Shown in pieces: positions 50,855 to 59,656 of a stretch of 64,000 bases of DNA. Source of the stretch: Halobacteriovorax vibrionivorans (GTDB lineage: Bacteria; Bdellovibrionota; Bacteriovoracia; Bacteriovoracales; Bacteriovoracaceae); assembly GCF_003346865.1 (NCBI RefSeq), contig NZ_QDKL01000002.1, forward strand, positions 372,001-436,000, in the 5' to 3' direction. Made by a program: the position numbers and the translations under genes. Each line of letters starts with the position of its first letter. Positions within the stretch are counted from its first letter, which is position 1. Under the pieces are notes generated by a model. The model was given only the letters and a program-made list of their open reading frames with translations. It did no database searches and was not told the DNA's origin.

Positions 50855-51364
50855 TTAGTAGCAGTAGTAATAACCCCATCTATCATAGTAACAATCATAG
50901 TATGTGTAGCTATAAGCATACCAGTAGTAATAAAATACTACTCCACCAAAGAATAGGTAGTAGAATCCATAGTCATAACCATAACGACCGTGGTAATTTG
51001 CTCCAGTATTTTTCATACCATCTACATAATCTTGAATTAGTGATTTTGATTCTTCAAGAGTCATTGTTTCAAGATCAATTGAAGCGACAAGACTAGAAAG
51101 TTCATTGGCAACTTTTTGATCTTTGATATTAGACTTTAGGTAGTTTAAAACGTCAGCAGGTTTTACTCCTTCTGCTCTTAACTCACCTAATTGAGTCTCA
51201 AAGTTTCTAACAGTTTCATTGTAGAACTCTTGATCTTTTTGATCCCACTCTACAGATAATTTAAACTCAACCTCTTCAAAGATTGGAGCAATTTTCGCAT
51301 CAACATTAGCTAGTGTTGAAAACGAGAAGCATACAAGTGCTACAGCAGCTAATTTCTTAAACAT
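50855..51364 (-). CDS. Secreted protein with a tyrosine-rich C-terminal tail
   Basis: A 169-residue exported protein with a signal peptide (MFKKLAAVALVCFSFSTLA). Seen: a helical, acidic middle (about 20-120) and a tail of 41 residues holding 18 tyrosines plus Phe, Trp, Gly and two Cys, for example 'YYYWYAYSYTYYDCYYD'. The ATG at 51364 has GGGAG six bases upstream. No family is recognised. Tyr/Gly-rich tails occur in adhesive or amyloid-like surface proteins; a role in adhesion is a guess. A strong terminator follows; it is a stand-alone gene. Confidence 0.68.
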   Translation of the reverse strand: MFKKLAAVALVCFSFSTLANVDAKIAPIFEEVEFKLSVEWDQKDQEFYNETVRNFETQLGELRAEGVKPADVLNYLKSNIKDQKVANELSSLVASIDLETMTLEESKSLIQDYVDGMKNTGANYHGRYGYDYGFYYLFFGGVVFYYYWYAYSYTYYDCYYDRWGYYYCY

Positions 51365-51450
51365 GAACATCTCCCTAAATAATTAGTTAAAATATATGGG
51401 TTAATACCCAACAAAATATATTACGTCAATTCTTTATCGAATCTATGTAT

Positions 51451-52650
51451 TTATAAACCCATCTCATGATAGGCGTTTAGAAGCTTTATTCTGCCACTAA
51501 GCGGAGATTTACAAGAGCGTCGACATTCCTTAAGAATGGACTTCACTAAATCACCTCTAATATTTGAGCTGCTCGTTAAATTATTTCTAATATTATATAT
51601 ATACGAGTGACTCTTCTGTTCATCTAGCTCCCTAACTTGCCAAAGTACTCCTAAGACAAAGTCAATATTTGCATATGCATTAGACTCAAAGCCTGATTGA
51701 TAAGTCTGCTCTCTAAATGCATCTTTTTCACGTACTCTTTTTGCATAGTCCTTTACCTTATCAGCAAGTGTTGAACTATTGGCAATTGAAGCGGCAAAGA
51801 AATCGGCCATGCCTTCATTAACCGGAGAAGAATGACTTAATGTTAACTTGTCACTAAGAGCGATATGAGCGAACTCATGATAAACAATTTCAGGAATAAA
51901 CGATGTATCTAATAAATAACTCTTTCCCTGAAGGAGTCCATATATATGCTTCATCGCTATAAACGAAGCTTCAATAATTGCCGTGGAACCTAAGATACTA
52001 AGTCCAGAATCCACAAGCTCATCACCGCTTAATAAAAATAGATCAGCAACAAATCGTTGAAAATTAGCAAATCGAGATTGAGTACGAAACTCACTAAATA
52101 GTGCCGCAGTTTGTTCGAAGTCGTTCTTTAATCCTTCACTAGGTAAATTAACTTCTTTTGCTGGCCTAAACCAGATCTCATGTTGCCAAGGATCAATACC
52201 AAATCTTGCTCTTCCTTCTCCAGGAGGGATTGAAAGAGCATTATTATACTCAGGAGCTAAGTTATCATGAGCAAAGTGACCAATAGAATTAAATTGATTA
52301 GTAATTCCAAGTCTAATTGTGATTTGCCCTAACTCACTTACATACTTAGACTTAACAACATCAAGAAAATACTTCTTCGCTTTTTTTAGATGAAAGTAAA
52401 CACTTGCTGCTCTCATCTTTTCTAAGTCATCATTTAGCTCAGATAAAATAATCGGTTTTTCAGACTTGGCTCTAACTATTTTAAAACTCTTATCTTCTAA
52501 CTTTCCAAGGTTGTCGATGTCTTTGAATACGACCTCTTTCTTTACAAGATCCATTTCTTTATTACGAGTTAAAACTGTTGTTTTAAAAGCAGCAAAGCTA
52601 AACTGTGTAATAAGAAGAAGCACCAAGAGCTTAGAACATTGAATGATCAC
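51451..52650 (-). CDS. Secreted HExxH zinc-peptidase-like protein
   Basis: A 399-residue exported protein starting on GTG with AAAGGAG seven bases upstream and a signal peptide (ending SFAAF). Seen: HEFAH (H258, E259, H262) followed about 20 residues later by 'SSPVNEGMADFFAAS', giving the HExxH...NE-x-x-AD layout of a gluzincin-like peptidase. It overlaps the preceding gene by 20 bases, so the two are one unit. No named family is recognised. Inferred: a periplasmic or exported metallopeptidase, with its neighbour as a possible partner or inhibitor. Confidence 0.74.
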   Translation of the reverse strand: MIIQCSKLLVLLLITQFSFAAFKTTVLTRNKEMDLVKKEVVFKDIDNLGKLEDKSFKIVRAKSEKPIILSELNDDLEKMRAASVYFHLKKAKKYFLDVVKSKYVSELGQITIRLGITNQFNSIGHFAHDNLAPEYNNALSIPPGEGRARFGIDPWQHEIWFRPAKEVNLPSEGLKNDFEQTAALFSEFRTQSRFANFQRFVADLFLLSGDELVDSGLSILGSTAIIEASFIAMKHIYGLLQGKSYLLDTSFIPEIVYHEFAHIALSDKLTLSHSSPVNEGMADFFAASIANSSTLADKVKDYAKRVREKDAFREQTYQSGFESNAYANIDFVLGVLWQVRELDEQKSHSYIYNIRNNLTSSSNIRGDLVKSILKECRRSCKSPLSGRIKLLNAYHEMGL

Positions 52651-53824
52651 GAGCTGGCTCCTTTTTAATATCAGTTAACATTTCGATTCCAACGAGAGCA
52701 AAAACCTTCACAAAATAAACAGAAGCAGGAATTGCAGCAACAAAAATCGTTCCATATCTTTTTATAAAACGCTTTCGCTTTTCACCTTTTGTGAGTTTAG
52801 GATTCCAAACGTACTCAACTGTCTCAAGAGTACTTAGATCTTCCCCATTTACTAAACCTGTTTCAAAAGAAGCGGCCAAGATATCCTCAAACGATACATT
52901 CGTTGATGAGAATAAATTTGTGTTTTGTAAATCCCCTAATTCTTTACGAATCATCTTTGCAGCAAAACGATACTGCTCTAATGGGTCGAGAATTATTTCT
53001 TCCACAACTTCATCGTCTAAAACAACATTAATCGATACGAAGTCTGCATTAATGCGATTTAAGAGCCTTTCCATCATGCTTCTAAGATAAATAATCTGAA
53101 ATGGATTATATTTTGAAAGTAGAACTTCACGACGAGATGCTTTTCGCTTTTCACTTCTTTTTGAAATATAGTCTACGCCCTCAATCTCAAGACGTTCAGG
53201 AAATTGATTTGTTAAAAAGTTTTGATTTTTACGATAATCAGATAATGTATTTGCTTCTTTATGATAATCTTCTTGTACCAGTCTTTTAAGCTGCCAATAC
53301 ATTCTCTTTGAAATTAGACCTTTGTGATAAGCAACCTTAAAACTCTTTATTGGCTTTTCAACTTTTAATGCACCTATTAGGTTCTTAAAAGCGATATTCA
53401 AACAAATGCCACCTTCGATCTGCTTTGAAAAATCATGAAATGCATTCTTATTAAAATCTTCTACCTTAGATTTAAATGGTGAAAGGTATTTATCTTTCTT
53501 TGATTTTAAAAATGATTTGATTGTTCGATTTAAAAGACGGTATTCAGTATCATCAATAGTCTTATTAGACCTTAAATAAATGAGTGAGTCTTTTAGACTT
53601 GAATACTTATCTAATTGATAAACCTCTTCTAAGATCTCGTACTCACATTGAGAATCGCTAAATGACATATTATCTAATTCAAAAAGCTGCTGTGAGGATA
53701 ATTTTGAAGTTACTTCTTCAAGCTCTTTTTGGTCAAAATAAGCACTTGTTCCCGCAATATTTATAGCGAAAGTATTTCCACAGATTAGCTGTGCCAATAA
53801 AATAGCGAGGAGTGTTTTATTCAT
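52631..53824 (-). CDS. Secreted protein of unknown function, operon partner of a zinc-peptidase-like protein
   Basis: A 397-residue protein with a signal peptide (MNKTLLAILLAQLICGNTFA). Seen: mostly charged helices, a cysteine in 'DSQCEYEILEE' and one in 'GGICLNIAF', and a C-terminal hydrophobic segment ('YGTIFVAAIPASVYFVKVFALV', 22 residues at about 362-383; only its core matters) that may anchor it in the membrane. No family recognised. Its end overlaps the start of the peptidase-like gene by 20 bases, suggesting the products act together. No good ribosome-binding site precedes its ATG. Confidence 0.68.
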   Translation of the reverse strand: MNKTLLAILLAQLICGNTFAINIAGTSAYFDQKELEEVTSKLSSQQLFELDNMSFSDSQCEYEILEEVYQLDKYSSLKDSLIYLRSNKTIDDTEYRLLNRTIKSFLKSKKDKYLSPFKSKVEDFNKNAFHDFSKQIEGGICLNIAFKNLIGALKVEKPIKSFKVAYHKGLISKRMYWQLKRLVQEDYHKEANTLSDYRKNQNFLTNQFPERLEIEGVDYISKRSEKRKASRREVLLSKYNPFQIIYLRSMMERLLNRINADFVSINVVLDDEVVEEIILDPLEQYRFAAKMIRKELGDLQNTNLFSSTNVSFEDILAASFETGLVNGEDLSTLETVEYVWNPKLTKGEKRKRFIKRYGTIFVAAIPASVYFVKVFALVGIEMLTDIKKEPARDHSMF

Positions 53825-53956
53825 TCAATCTTAGTACAATAAGACAGGACAAATAGGAATATACGCTGAAATATATACAGCAATTATTTATATTGGGCCT
53901 CACTCACCAAAAGCAAAGCATAACTCCTTGAAATAACAGAAGGATTAGTAACAGAA

Positions 53957-54322
53957 TTAATCTTCTCTATCACTGAAAGATGAAGGAATGATATCAATAC
54001 CTAAACGTTGTCCTAGTTTTACGACAAAAGGAAGAGTCAGAGGTGCAAACGGCAGAACTAAAATAACCCCTACTCCAAGCCCCTTTAGGATTTCTACAAA
54101 TTGCTTATTGGCCAAGACCATCTCTTCCTTAGTCGCCAAGCCTTTTGTATAGCGGCCATAGATGGAAAACATCTCTCGCGTCTCAACTCCTTCTTGCTCA
54201 AGCCCTCTTTTGAGTCTCAATAAAGACTTCTTAAGACGCGCCTTTATTCCTCTTCTTTTCGAAGATAAATAAATAAGCAAATCGAGATATTTCTCCTGAA
54301 ATTTATTAGTTTCCTTCATCAC
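53957..54322 (-). CDS. LETM1-like domain protein
   Basis: A 121-residue protein. Seen: a basic helical N-terminus ('SSKRRGIKARLKKSLLRLKRG') followed by the LETM1-type hydrophobic segment 'GVILVLPFAPLTLPFVVKLGQR' (core VLPFAPLTLPFVVKLG), with 'LGIDIIPSSF' at the end. Known: the LETM1 PF07766-like segment with its central prolines lies in the inner membrane of mitochondria and occurs in short bacterial proteins of unknown role. It lies 39 bases after the divergent flavoprotein stop on the same strand. A single membrane helix is likely. Confidence 0.72.
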   Translation of the reverse strand: MMKETNKFQEKYLDLLIYLSSKRRGIKARLKKSLLRLKRGLEQEGVETREMFSIYGRYTKGLATKEEMVLANKQFVEILKGLGVGVILVLPFAPLTLPFVVKLGQRLGIDIIPSSFSDRED

Positions 54323-54361
54323 AACATTTTACAGTTGCCCATGACTTGAAACAAGTATTAA

Positions 54362-55354
54362 TTATTTAGGACAATCGAGATACATATCACAAATCTCTTG
54401 CATGGCCTTGTGAGAGTTATTAAATGCAAGGTTAATACTACCTCCTCCTCGGCCGGCAGAAAGATCTCCTAATAGAAAGATTCCTTCTTGCTTAGACTCA
54501 AAGAAGTCATTAACTTCTGGACCTTCTTTAGACATTTTTATACCGATAGTCTCTAGAAAGTTCTTTGGTGTTGAACCACCTAGTGCATAAAAAATATGAT
54601 CAAACTTTTCTTGCTTTCCATCTTTAAAGTTGACTTGAATTCTTCCATCAGATTCTTCAACTGAATCAATATCAGTTCCTAGCCTAACATCACATAATCC
54701 ATCTTTTCCTAGTTCAAGAAGTGTCTTGTGATTAATGTCATTCATACGACTAATTGATTCTCTACGATAACTGAAAGTGACATCATTCTTATTTTGAACA
54801 AGATATTGGGCGTACTCACTTGCTGAGTCCCCACCACCAACAACTAAGACTTTCTCATTTTTAACGAGATTACTAGTTACATCAAAATGGACCTTACTTG
54901 TTATTTCATTTGGAATTTTATAACTAGGACGATTTGGACGTCCCATAACACCGATTGCAATTGCAACTGTTTTTGTTACAAAACATTCTTCACCAGAGCA
55001 AACAACATATTGGCCATTTGCTAATTTTTTTATTTCATCAACGCTCTTCTCATAAACGACATTGAGCTTATAATCTGCGATTGCCTTATCGAGATAGCTC
55101 AATGTTTCTTTCTTTGTCGAATCCATTAAACATAAATGTCCAGTACATGAAACATCATTACCCTTATAATTGGCCGTAACCATCTTCTCTTCTGGATAGA
55201 ATTTTCTGATGGCCCAAGAATGCTCCTTGGCCTTTTCAAGAACGAGAATATTACTTGGAGAAATTCCTTTCTCACATGCCTCTGTTGCTAAACTAATCCC
55301 AGCAGGGCCAGCTCCGATAATGACAACTTCATATAAACTCAATTCTTCGTACAT
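54362..55354 (-). CDS. YpdA/thioredoxin-reductase-like NAD(P) flavoprotein without CxxC
   Basis: A 330-residue protein. Seen: two dinucleotide-binding sites, 'EVVIIGAGPAGISLATEA' and 'KVLVVGGGDSASEYAQYL', the 'VAIAIGVMGRPNRP' ATG-like motif, and a C-terminal 'IFLLGDLSAGRGGGSINLAF' FAD block. The redox CxxC of thioredoxin reductase is absent; a Cys pair in 'VSCTGHLC' is not placed like one. Known: such proteins include YpdA (bacillithiol disulfide reductase) and ferredoxin-NADP reductases. The partner is unknown. GAGGT five bases before the ATG supports the start. Confidence 0.82.
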   Translation of the reverse strand: MYEELSLYEVVIIGAGPAGISLATEACEKGISPSNILVLEKAKEHSWAIRKFYPEEKMVTANYKGNDVSCTGHLCLMDSTKKETLSYLDKAIADYKLNVVYEKSVDEIKKLANGQYVVCSGEECFVTKTVAIAIGVMGRPNRPSYKIPNEITSKVHFDVTSNLVKNEKVLVVGGGDSASEYAQYLVQNKNDVTFSYRRESISRMNDINHKTLLELGKDGLCDVRLGTDIDSVEESDGRIQVNFKDGKQEKFDHIFYALGGSTPKNFLETIGIKMSKEGPEVNDFFESKQEGIFLLGDLSAGRGGGSINLAFNNSHKAMQEICDMYLDCPK

Positions 55355-55566
55355 TATTTACCTCATAAACTATTCTATACTGATTCAAATCATAGCAAGA
55401 TTTTTTATTTAAATTATCAATACATTGTTAACACAGCGTAAAGATTCCTTAAACCCCTCTCAAGGAAATTAATTCAGTGAGAACAATCATCTTTTTTTAC
55501 CGACGTAATATCAATAATATAAATTACGAGAGGATAAATGAATTTAATTACAATTAGGGAGAGAGA

Positions 55567-56775
55567 GTGACAGAAGGAGAAAGTAGCTTCGGCTATGATG
55601 AATTATTTTTTTCAAGAACCAACAAAAAGGGAATTATCGAATCAGGTAATTCTGTATTTCAACGAGTAAGCCAATATGAATGGGATGAAATGCTGGGTAA
55701 ACCACATAAGGTTGTCAGGCATCCAACAATGCCACGAGGCGTTTTTTCACTTCTTTGGGATACCATTGGCCGCAATGAGATGATCGGTGCATACGTTAAC
55801 AATCAAGCTAAAGACGGAAGTAATTACTGGGTATTTGCGCTAGTCTCACCAATTGATGATGGCTACTTATCAGTAAGACTCAAACCAAGCAGTAAATACT
55901 TTGCAATCATTCAAGAGAAGTATGAAGAGTTATATCATCTTGAAAAGAAGAAGAGGCTCTCACCAAAAGAGTCTCAAGATATTCTAATTTCAGTTGTAAA
56001 AGATCTTGGTTTTCAGGACTACAAACAATTTATGATTGAAGCACTAATGGCAGAACTAAATTCAAGACAAATAGAGCTTGGAGAAAGACCTATAAACGCA
56101 TTACAGTTACTTGAAGAAGCATTGAACTCAGGGGCAACTCTTGAGAATAAGTCAGAATTAATTTTTGAGGAATATCAGAAAACTTCACTTGTACCAATGA
56201 ATCTAGAAGTTCAGTCTGCACGAATTGGTGAAGAAGCCGCTTCCCTTGCAACGATCTCTTCACAGTACGATAATCTTGCCAAAGAAATACACACTGAAAT
56301 AAATAAATTTGTGGAATCAGGAAAGATAGTGCAGCAAAAGGTAAAAGAATGCCAATTCTATGTTTGTAATTCGATTCTTCAGCAAGAGATACATAATTTC
56401 TTTGAGAATGAAACAAAGCCAACACCAATTCAAAAATCCAATGAAATGGAAATTTTAAATACATTGCGAATTGAACAAATAAAACGTGCAAAAGATAGCC
56501 TTCAAGAAATTCAAAAAGAGTTTCGAACTTTTGAGCGTGTTTGTAATGATGTAAAGAAGTTATCAATTGGTTTAGAGATGGTAAGCATAAGTGGAAAGAT
56601 TGAAGCTGCAAAATTATCAACATCTTCAGGTGAACTTCATGGACTCCTACGCGACCTGGGTAATTTCAAAGACAGTTTAAAGCAAACATTAAGAGAAATT
56701 AATGATGCCGGGAAGAAGTTAATTTCACAAACACTACAGATGAATGAGTCACTAAATATGAGTAATGTTGCATAA
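55567..56775 (+). CDS. Soluble PAS-domain sensor (Aer-like) with a long helical C-terminus
   Basis: A 402-residue cytoplasmic protein starting on GTG (GGGAG five bases upstream). Seen: an Aer-type PAS domain (about 10-125) with 'FSRTNKKGIIESGNSVFQRVS', given by core TNKKGIIESGN, 'GKPHKVVRHPTMPRGVFSLLW' (core GKPHKVVRHPTMP) and 'VSPIDDGYLSVRLKPS'. The rest (from about 150) is almost all helical and coiled coil, with no HAMP, kinase or clear MCP tip. Known: Aer-like PAS binds FAD or heme to sense redox or oxygen. It may signal through helical contacts to another protein. Output unknown. Confidence 0.78.
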   Translation: MTEGESSFGYDELFFSRTNKKGIIESGNSVFQRVSQYEWDEMLGKPHKVVRHPTMPRGVFSLLWDTIGRNEMIGAYVNNQAKDGSNYWVFALVSPIDDGYLSVRLKPSSKYFAIIQEKYEELYHLEKKKRLSPKESQDILISVVKDLGFQDYKQFMIEALMAELNSRQIELGERPINALQLLEEALNSGATLENKSELIFEEYQKTSLVPMNLEVQSARIGEEAASLATISSQYDNLAKEIHTEINKFVESGKIVQQKVKECQFYVCNSILQQEIHNFFENETKPTPIQKSNEMEILNTLRIEQIKRAKDSLQEIQKEFRTFERVCNDVKKLSIGLEMVSISGKIEAAKLSTSSGELHGLLRDLGNFKDSLKQTLREINDAGKKLISQTLQMNESLNMSNVA

Positions 56776-56787
56776 TCCATAAAAATA

Positions 56788-56823
56788 CCCGTAGAATGTT
56801 CTTATAAGAGAACACTCTACGGG
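56788..56823 (+). promoter_or_regulatory. Hairpin covering the ribosome-binding site of the LysR gene
   Basis: CCCGTAGA (56788-56795) pairs with TCTACGGG (56816-56823), a one-base mismatch follows, then TGTTCT pairs with AGAACA around a six-base loop: 14 pairs in all. The GGGG at 56821-56824, seven bases before the ATG, lies in the 3' arm. There is no T run, so it is not a simple terminator. It may control translation, or be an operator for the LysR protein. Confidence 0.6.
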
Positions 56824-56831
56824 GCAATATA

Positions 56832-57707
56832 ATGGACTTTAATTTACTTAAGATTTTTGAAAAAGTTGCAAAACTAGGAAGTTTAACAAAAGCAGCAAAG
56901 GCACTAGGTCATCCAAAGTCTAAGATTAGTCGCGACTTAGTTAAGCTCGAAAACTTAATTGAATCAAACTTGCTCATACGTGGGCCAAGGGGAATATCAC
57001 TTACGCAACAGGGAGTGCACCTACTCCAATCAATTAGACAGCCAATAGAAGCCTTAGAAAGTTCTGTCAAAGAACTCCAAACAAATAATGATGAGATGAG
57101 AGGAGTCATTAAACTAACAGCTCCAGAAGACCTCTCACAAGAGATTTTAATGGAACTAATAAATGAGTTCATGGGAATATACCCTTCCATAAGGATAGAG
57201 ATTTATTCAACGAATGATATTCTTGATTTTAAGGAGCACCAACTCAATCTTGCATTAAGAATTGGGAAACTAAAAGACTCGAACTTAATTCAAAAGAAAG
57301 TATGCGATATTGAAGTTGCCCTTTTTGCCTCAAGTCAATATCTAAATACTAATGAACGAATCTTTAAAGAAGATGATTTAAAACATCACTCTATTGGATT
57401 ATTAAAAGATGTTTATGGGACGCCATTAACAAAGAAGAAATTAAGTGACCTACAAAGTCATTTTTCAACAAACTCTTTTCCACTATTAAAGCAATATGTG
57501 AGTAACTCACAAGGCATTGCAACCCTTCCAACTTTTTATTGCAAGAAAGAAATTGCGACAAATATATTTACAAAAGTTTTGCCAGAATTTACCTATTTCA
57601 AACGTTCTCTATTCGTTCTCTCTCCACCTTCTAAACATATCCCAAAGCATGTTAAGGTTTTTAAAGATTACATTTTTGAAAAGCTTCAAATTGCTATTTT
57701 AAGCTAA
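56832..57707 (+). CDS. LysR-family transcriptional regulator
   Basis: A 291-residue regulator. Seen: N-terminal helix-turn-helix 'FNLLKIFEKVAKLGSLTKAAKALGHPKSKISRDL' in which residues 15-40 hold the recognition segment, then a LysR effector domain 'MRGVIKLTAPEDLSQEILME' (core RGVIKLTAPEDLS). Known: the CrgA/AaeR-like branch starts this way; it is normally an activator or repressor for a divergent or nearby gene. Target unknown. The ribosome-binding site GGGG is held in a hairpin. It overlaps the convergent metzincin-like gene by 14 bases. Confidence 0.87.
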   Translation: MDFNLLKIFEKVAKLGSLTKAAKALGHPKSKISRDLVKLENLIESNLLIRGPRGISLTQQGVHLLQSIRQPIEALESSVKELQTNNDEMRGVIKLTAPEDLSQEILMELINEFMGIYPSIRIEIYSTNDILDFKEHQLNLALRIGKLKDSNLIQKKVCDIEVALFASSQYLNTNERIFKEDDLKHHSIGLLKDVYGTPLTKKKLSDLQSHFSTNSFPLLKQYVSNSQGIATLPTFYCKKEIATNIFTKVLPEFTYFKRSLFVLSPPSKHIPKHVKVFKDYIFEKLQIAILS

Positions 57708-59019
57708 CAGGAGAAGAGAGAAAGTCTTTGGATTGCTTAAAAAGACTATTGAATGGGTTATTTGCTTGGAGCTTTATTTCAGGGTTTCCAAAGGACATAA
57801 ATAGCAGATCTTTTTCTATTTCTTCATAAATCGAAGAGTATTGATTGTTTGTAAAGTACTTACGCTCTTGCTTTAATTTTCTAATAAACTTAGCTGATTG
57901 GACATAATTACCTTTTGCATACTCCTTAACGATTTCAGCTAGTAATTCATACTTTGTAACGGGCCCTTTATTTGATAAAAGTGCTTTCGCTAACGGCCCG
58001 TTATTATCTGCTTCAACAAAGATCTCCACAGCAAAGTCATCGCCAGGGCGCTCTTTCATATAGCTTTTTAAAACTGGTAGAAGAAACGAGGTCTGTCCGC
58101 CGAGAATACTAAATTTGGCATAATCTCTTAAGTAGTTCTTATCTGTAATCCCTTCATAAGTAGAACGACATATTTTACAAGCAACTTCTTTTTGCTCGAC
58201 TGCACTTTGAGCAGGGCTCATCATTGCATTAGGATTATCGATTTCACTAAAGCAACATGTCTGACAAGTATAAGACTTCTCTATAGTCTTAGTATGAATA
58301 CATCCTGTATTGTGAATGAACTCATGAAAAAGTGTACCACGGAAACTATAAGCATTATCTTGCCAACGCCACTGTTGTCCTAAAGAGATAAACGGATGCT
58401 TCATTTCATTACTACTAAATTCATCTGAAGCGCTGGCATAGGCTTTAGCATCAGTCCAATTAATTCCTTTGGACTTAATATCTGCATTTGTTTCTGAACA
58501 AAAGATCTTTGGTTTATTATCAGGCTCACTAAAGAGATTGTTCATTTTAAGAAGTAATTCTTTCGAGCCTTCACCATCAAGCTCTTGTAAACAACTAAGG
58601 CCATCTTTATATGACTTTAAAATATTTGACTCGATATATTTACGATTGGATTTTTCAAGGCATGACTTTTCAACTAAGACACCATACTGCGTTTGAAAAA
58701 AACGATCATTAAATTCAACAAACTTTGAAAAGTCCTCTAGTTGAGTCTCACTCATTGTTGCGCTTTTAATTATAGGCTCTAGGCAATTAAGATCTTCTTC
58801 TTGATATTTATTAATTACACTTGCACCACTAACCTTTAGCTTTTTAGTCTTTAAATCAAAGACACCAAATTTTACAACAATATATCGACCAAAACTCTCA
58901 GATTCCCTCTTTACGATCTCATTTCGTGATTTATAAGTGCTAATATTCACACTTATAGCGAGTACATTTATATTCAAAAGGAGAAAGAGAAGAGCTCTTA
59001 GCTTACATTTATTTTTCAC
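57694..59019 (-). CDS. Secreted metzincin-type zinc-peptidase-like protein
   Basis: A 441-residue exported protein with a signal peptide (about 1-22). Seen: the full metzincin motif HEFIHNTGCIH (H232, E233, H236, H242), followed by 'YTCQTCCFSE' and 'CKICRSTYEG', a Cys-rich stretch that may bind a second metal or form disulfides, and 'NPNAMMSP' with a methionine that could make the Met-turn. No named family is recognised. Known: metzincins (astacin, reprolysin, matrixin) use this His3 site to cut proteins. Inferred: an exported protease active against prey or host envelope proteins. Not shown to be active. Confidence 0.78.
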   Translation of the reverse strand: MKNKCKLRALLFLLLNINVLAISVNISTYKSRNEIVKRESESFGRYIVVKFGVFDLKTKKLKVSGASVINKYQEEDLNCLEPIIKSATMSETQLEDFSKFVEFNDRFFQTQYGVLVEKSCLEKSNRKYIESNILKSYKDGLSCLQELDGEGSKELLLKMNNLFSEPDNKPKIFCSETNADIKSKGINWTDAKAYASASDEFSSNEMKHPFISLGQQWRWQDNAYSFRGTLFHEFIHNTGCIHTKTIEKSYTCQTCCFSEIDNPNAMMSPAQSAVEQKEVACKICRSTYEGITDKNYLRDYAKFSILGGQTSFLLPVLKSYMKERPGDDFAVEIFVEADNNGPLAKALLSNKGPVTKYELLAEIVKEYAKGNYVQSAKFIRKLKQERKYFTNNQYSSIYEEIEKDLLFMSFGNPEIKLQANNPFNSLFKQSKDFLSSPVSLK

Positions 59020-59065
59020 CTTCTAATTTTAGCATAATTTCTTCTATTTATGATACCCTAGGTAT

Positions 59066-59656
59066 ATGGCTACACATCAAGATGAAATTCCTCTATTTAT
59101 CCCAAAGGGAGAAACCAATTTAATTATTCTAGGAACTATGGGCTCTATTAATGCTCGTACTGTAAATGGTGAAAAACCCGATGGTGAATTCTTTTATTAC
59201 AATAATAATCGCAATCACTTTTGGAAAGTTTTACAATTCTTGTTTGAACCAGAAAAAGAAGCTCGAAAACTTACTATTGAAGAAAAGTATGCCTTCTTAG
59301 AAAAGTGGGGCATTGCTATGAGCAATATAGTAAATATTGCCAAGGTTCCAAATAAAGATAAAGACGATCCTTCTGATACTGTTTTATTTGCGGCCCATAA
59401 GAAAAATAACGTGGACTTTAAACATGCCTCACCAAAGTTTAAAAAGTTATTGAAAACAAAGCCTATGTTCTTTACTTGTCGTAGAAAAAAAGGAATTGAA
59501 AACTTACTTGAAGGCTTCTTCGAACAAAATGGACTTAGTGCAGACCTTATTGATCATATCTGGTATTGGCCAACGCCAACAAGATGTAATCCAAAGGCCC
59601 GCAGTCTTATTTGGAAAGATGAAATGAAAGAGTTTCTAGCGAAGTTCTCTTCTTAG
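59066..59656 (+). CDS. Uracil-DNA-glycosylase-superfamily-like protein
   Basis: A 196-residue cytoplasmic protein. Seen: 'LIILGTMGSINAR' near residue 24 (in the place of the catalytic GxxPG of UDG/MUG), 'FFYYNNNRNHFWKVLQFLF' (as in MUG-type 'YYxxxRNxFW') and 'IWYWPTPTRCNPKARS' near the end. Known: MUG and UDG-like enzymes remove uracil or other damaged bases. The catalytic Asp or Asn is not clear here, so activity may differ. AGGT lies a few bases before the ATG. It converges on fadD, overlapping by 21 bases. Confidence 0.7.
   Translation: MATHQDEIPLFIPKGETNLIILGTMGSINARTVNGEKPDGEFFYYNNNRNHFWKVLQFLFEPEKEARKLTIEEKYAFLEKWGIAMSNIVNIAKVPNKDKDDPSDTVLFAAHKKNNVDFKHASPKFKKLLKTKPMFFTCRRKKGIENLLEGFFEQNGLSADLIDHIWYWPTPTRCNPKARSLIWKDEMKEFLAKFSS

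Noticed and set aside
56090..56623. A 177-codon open frame on the minus strand opposite the PAS gene
   Set aside because: It is fully antisense to a well-supported gene, lacks a ribosome-binding site and its product has the hydrophobic, Leu/Phe-rich look of a reverse-frame shadow.
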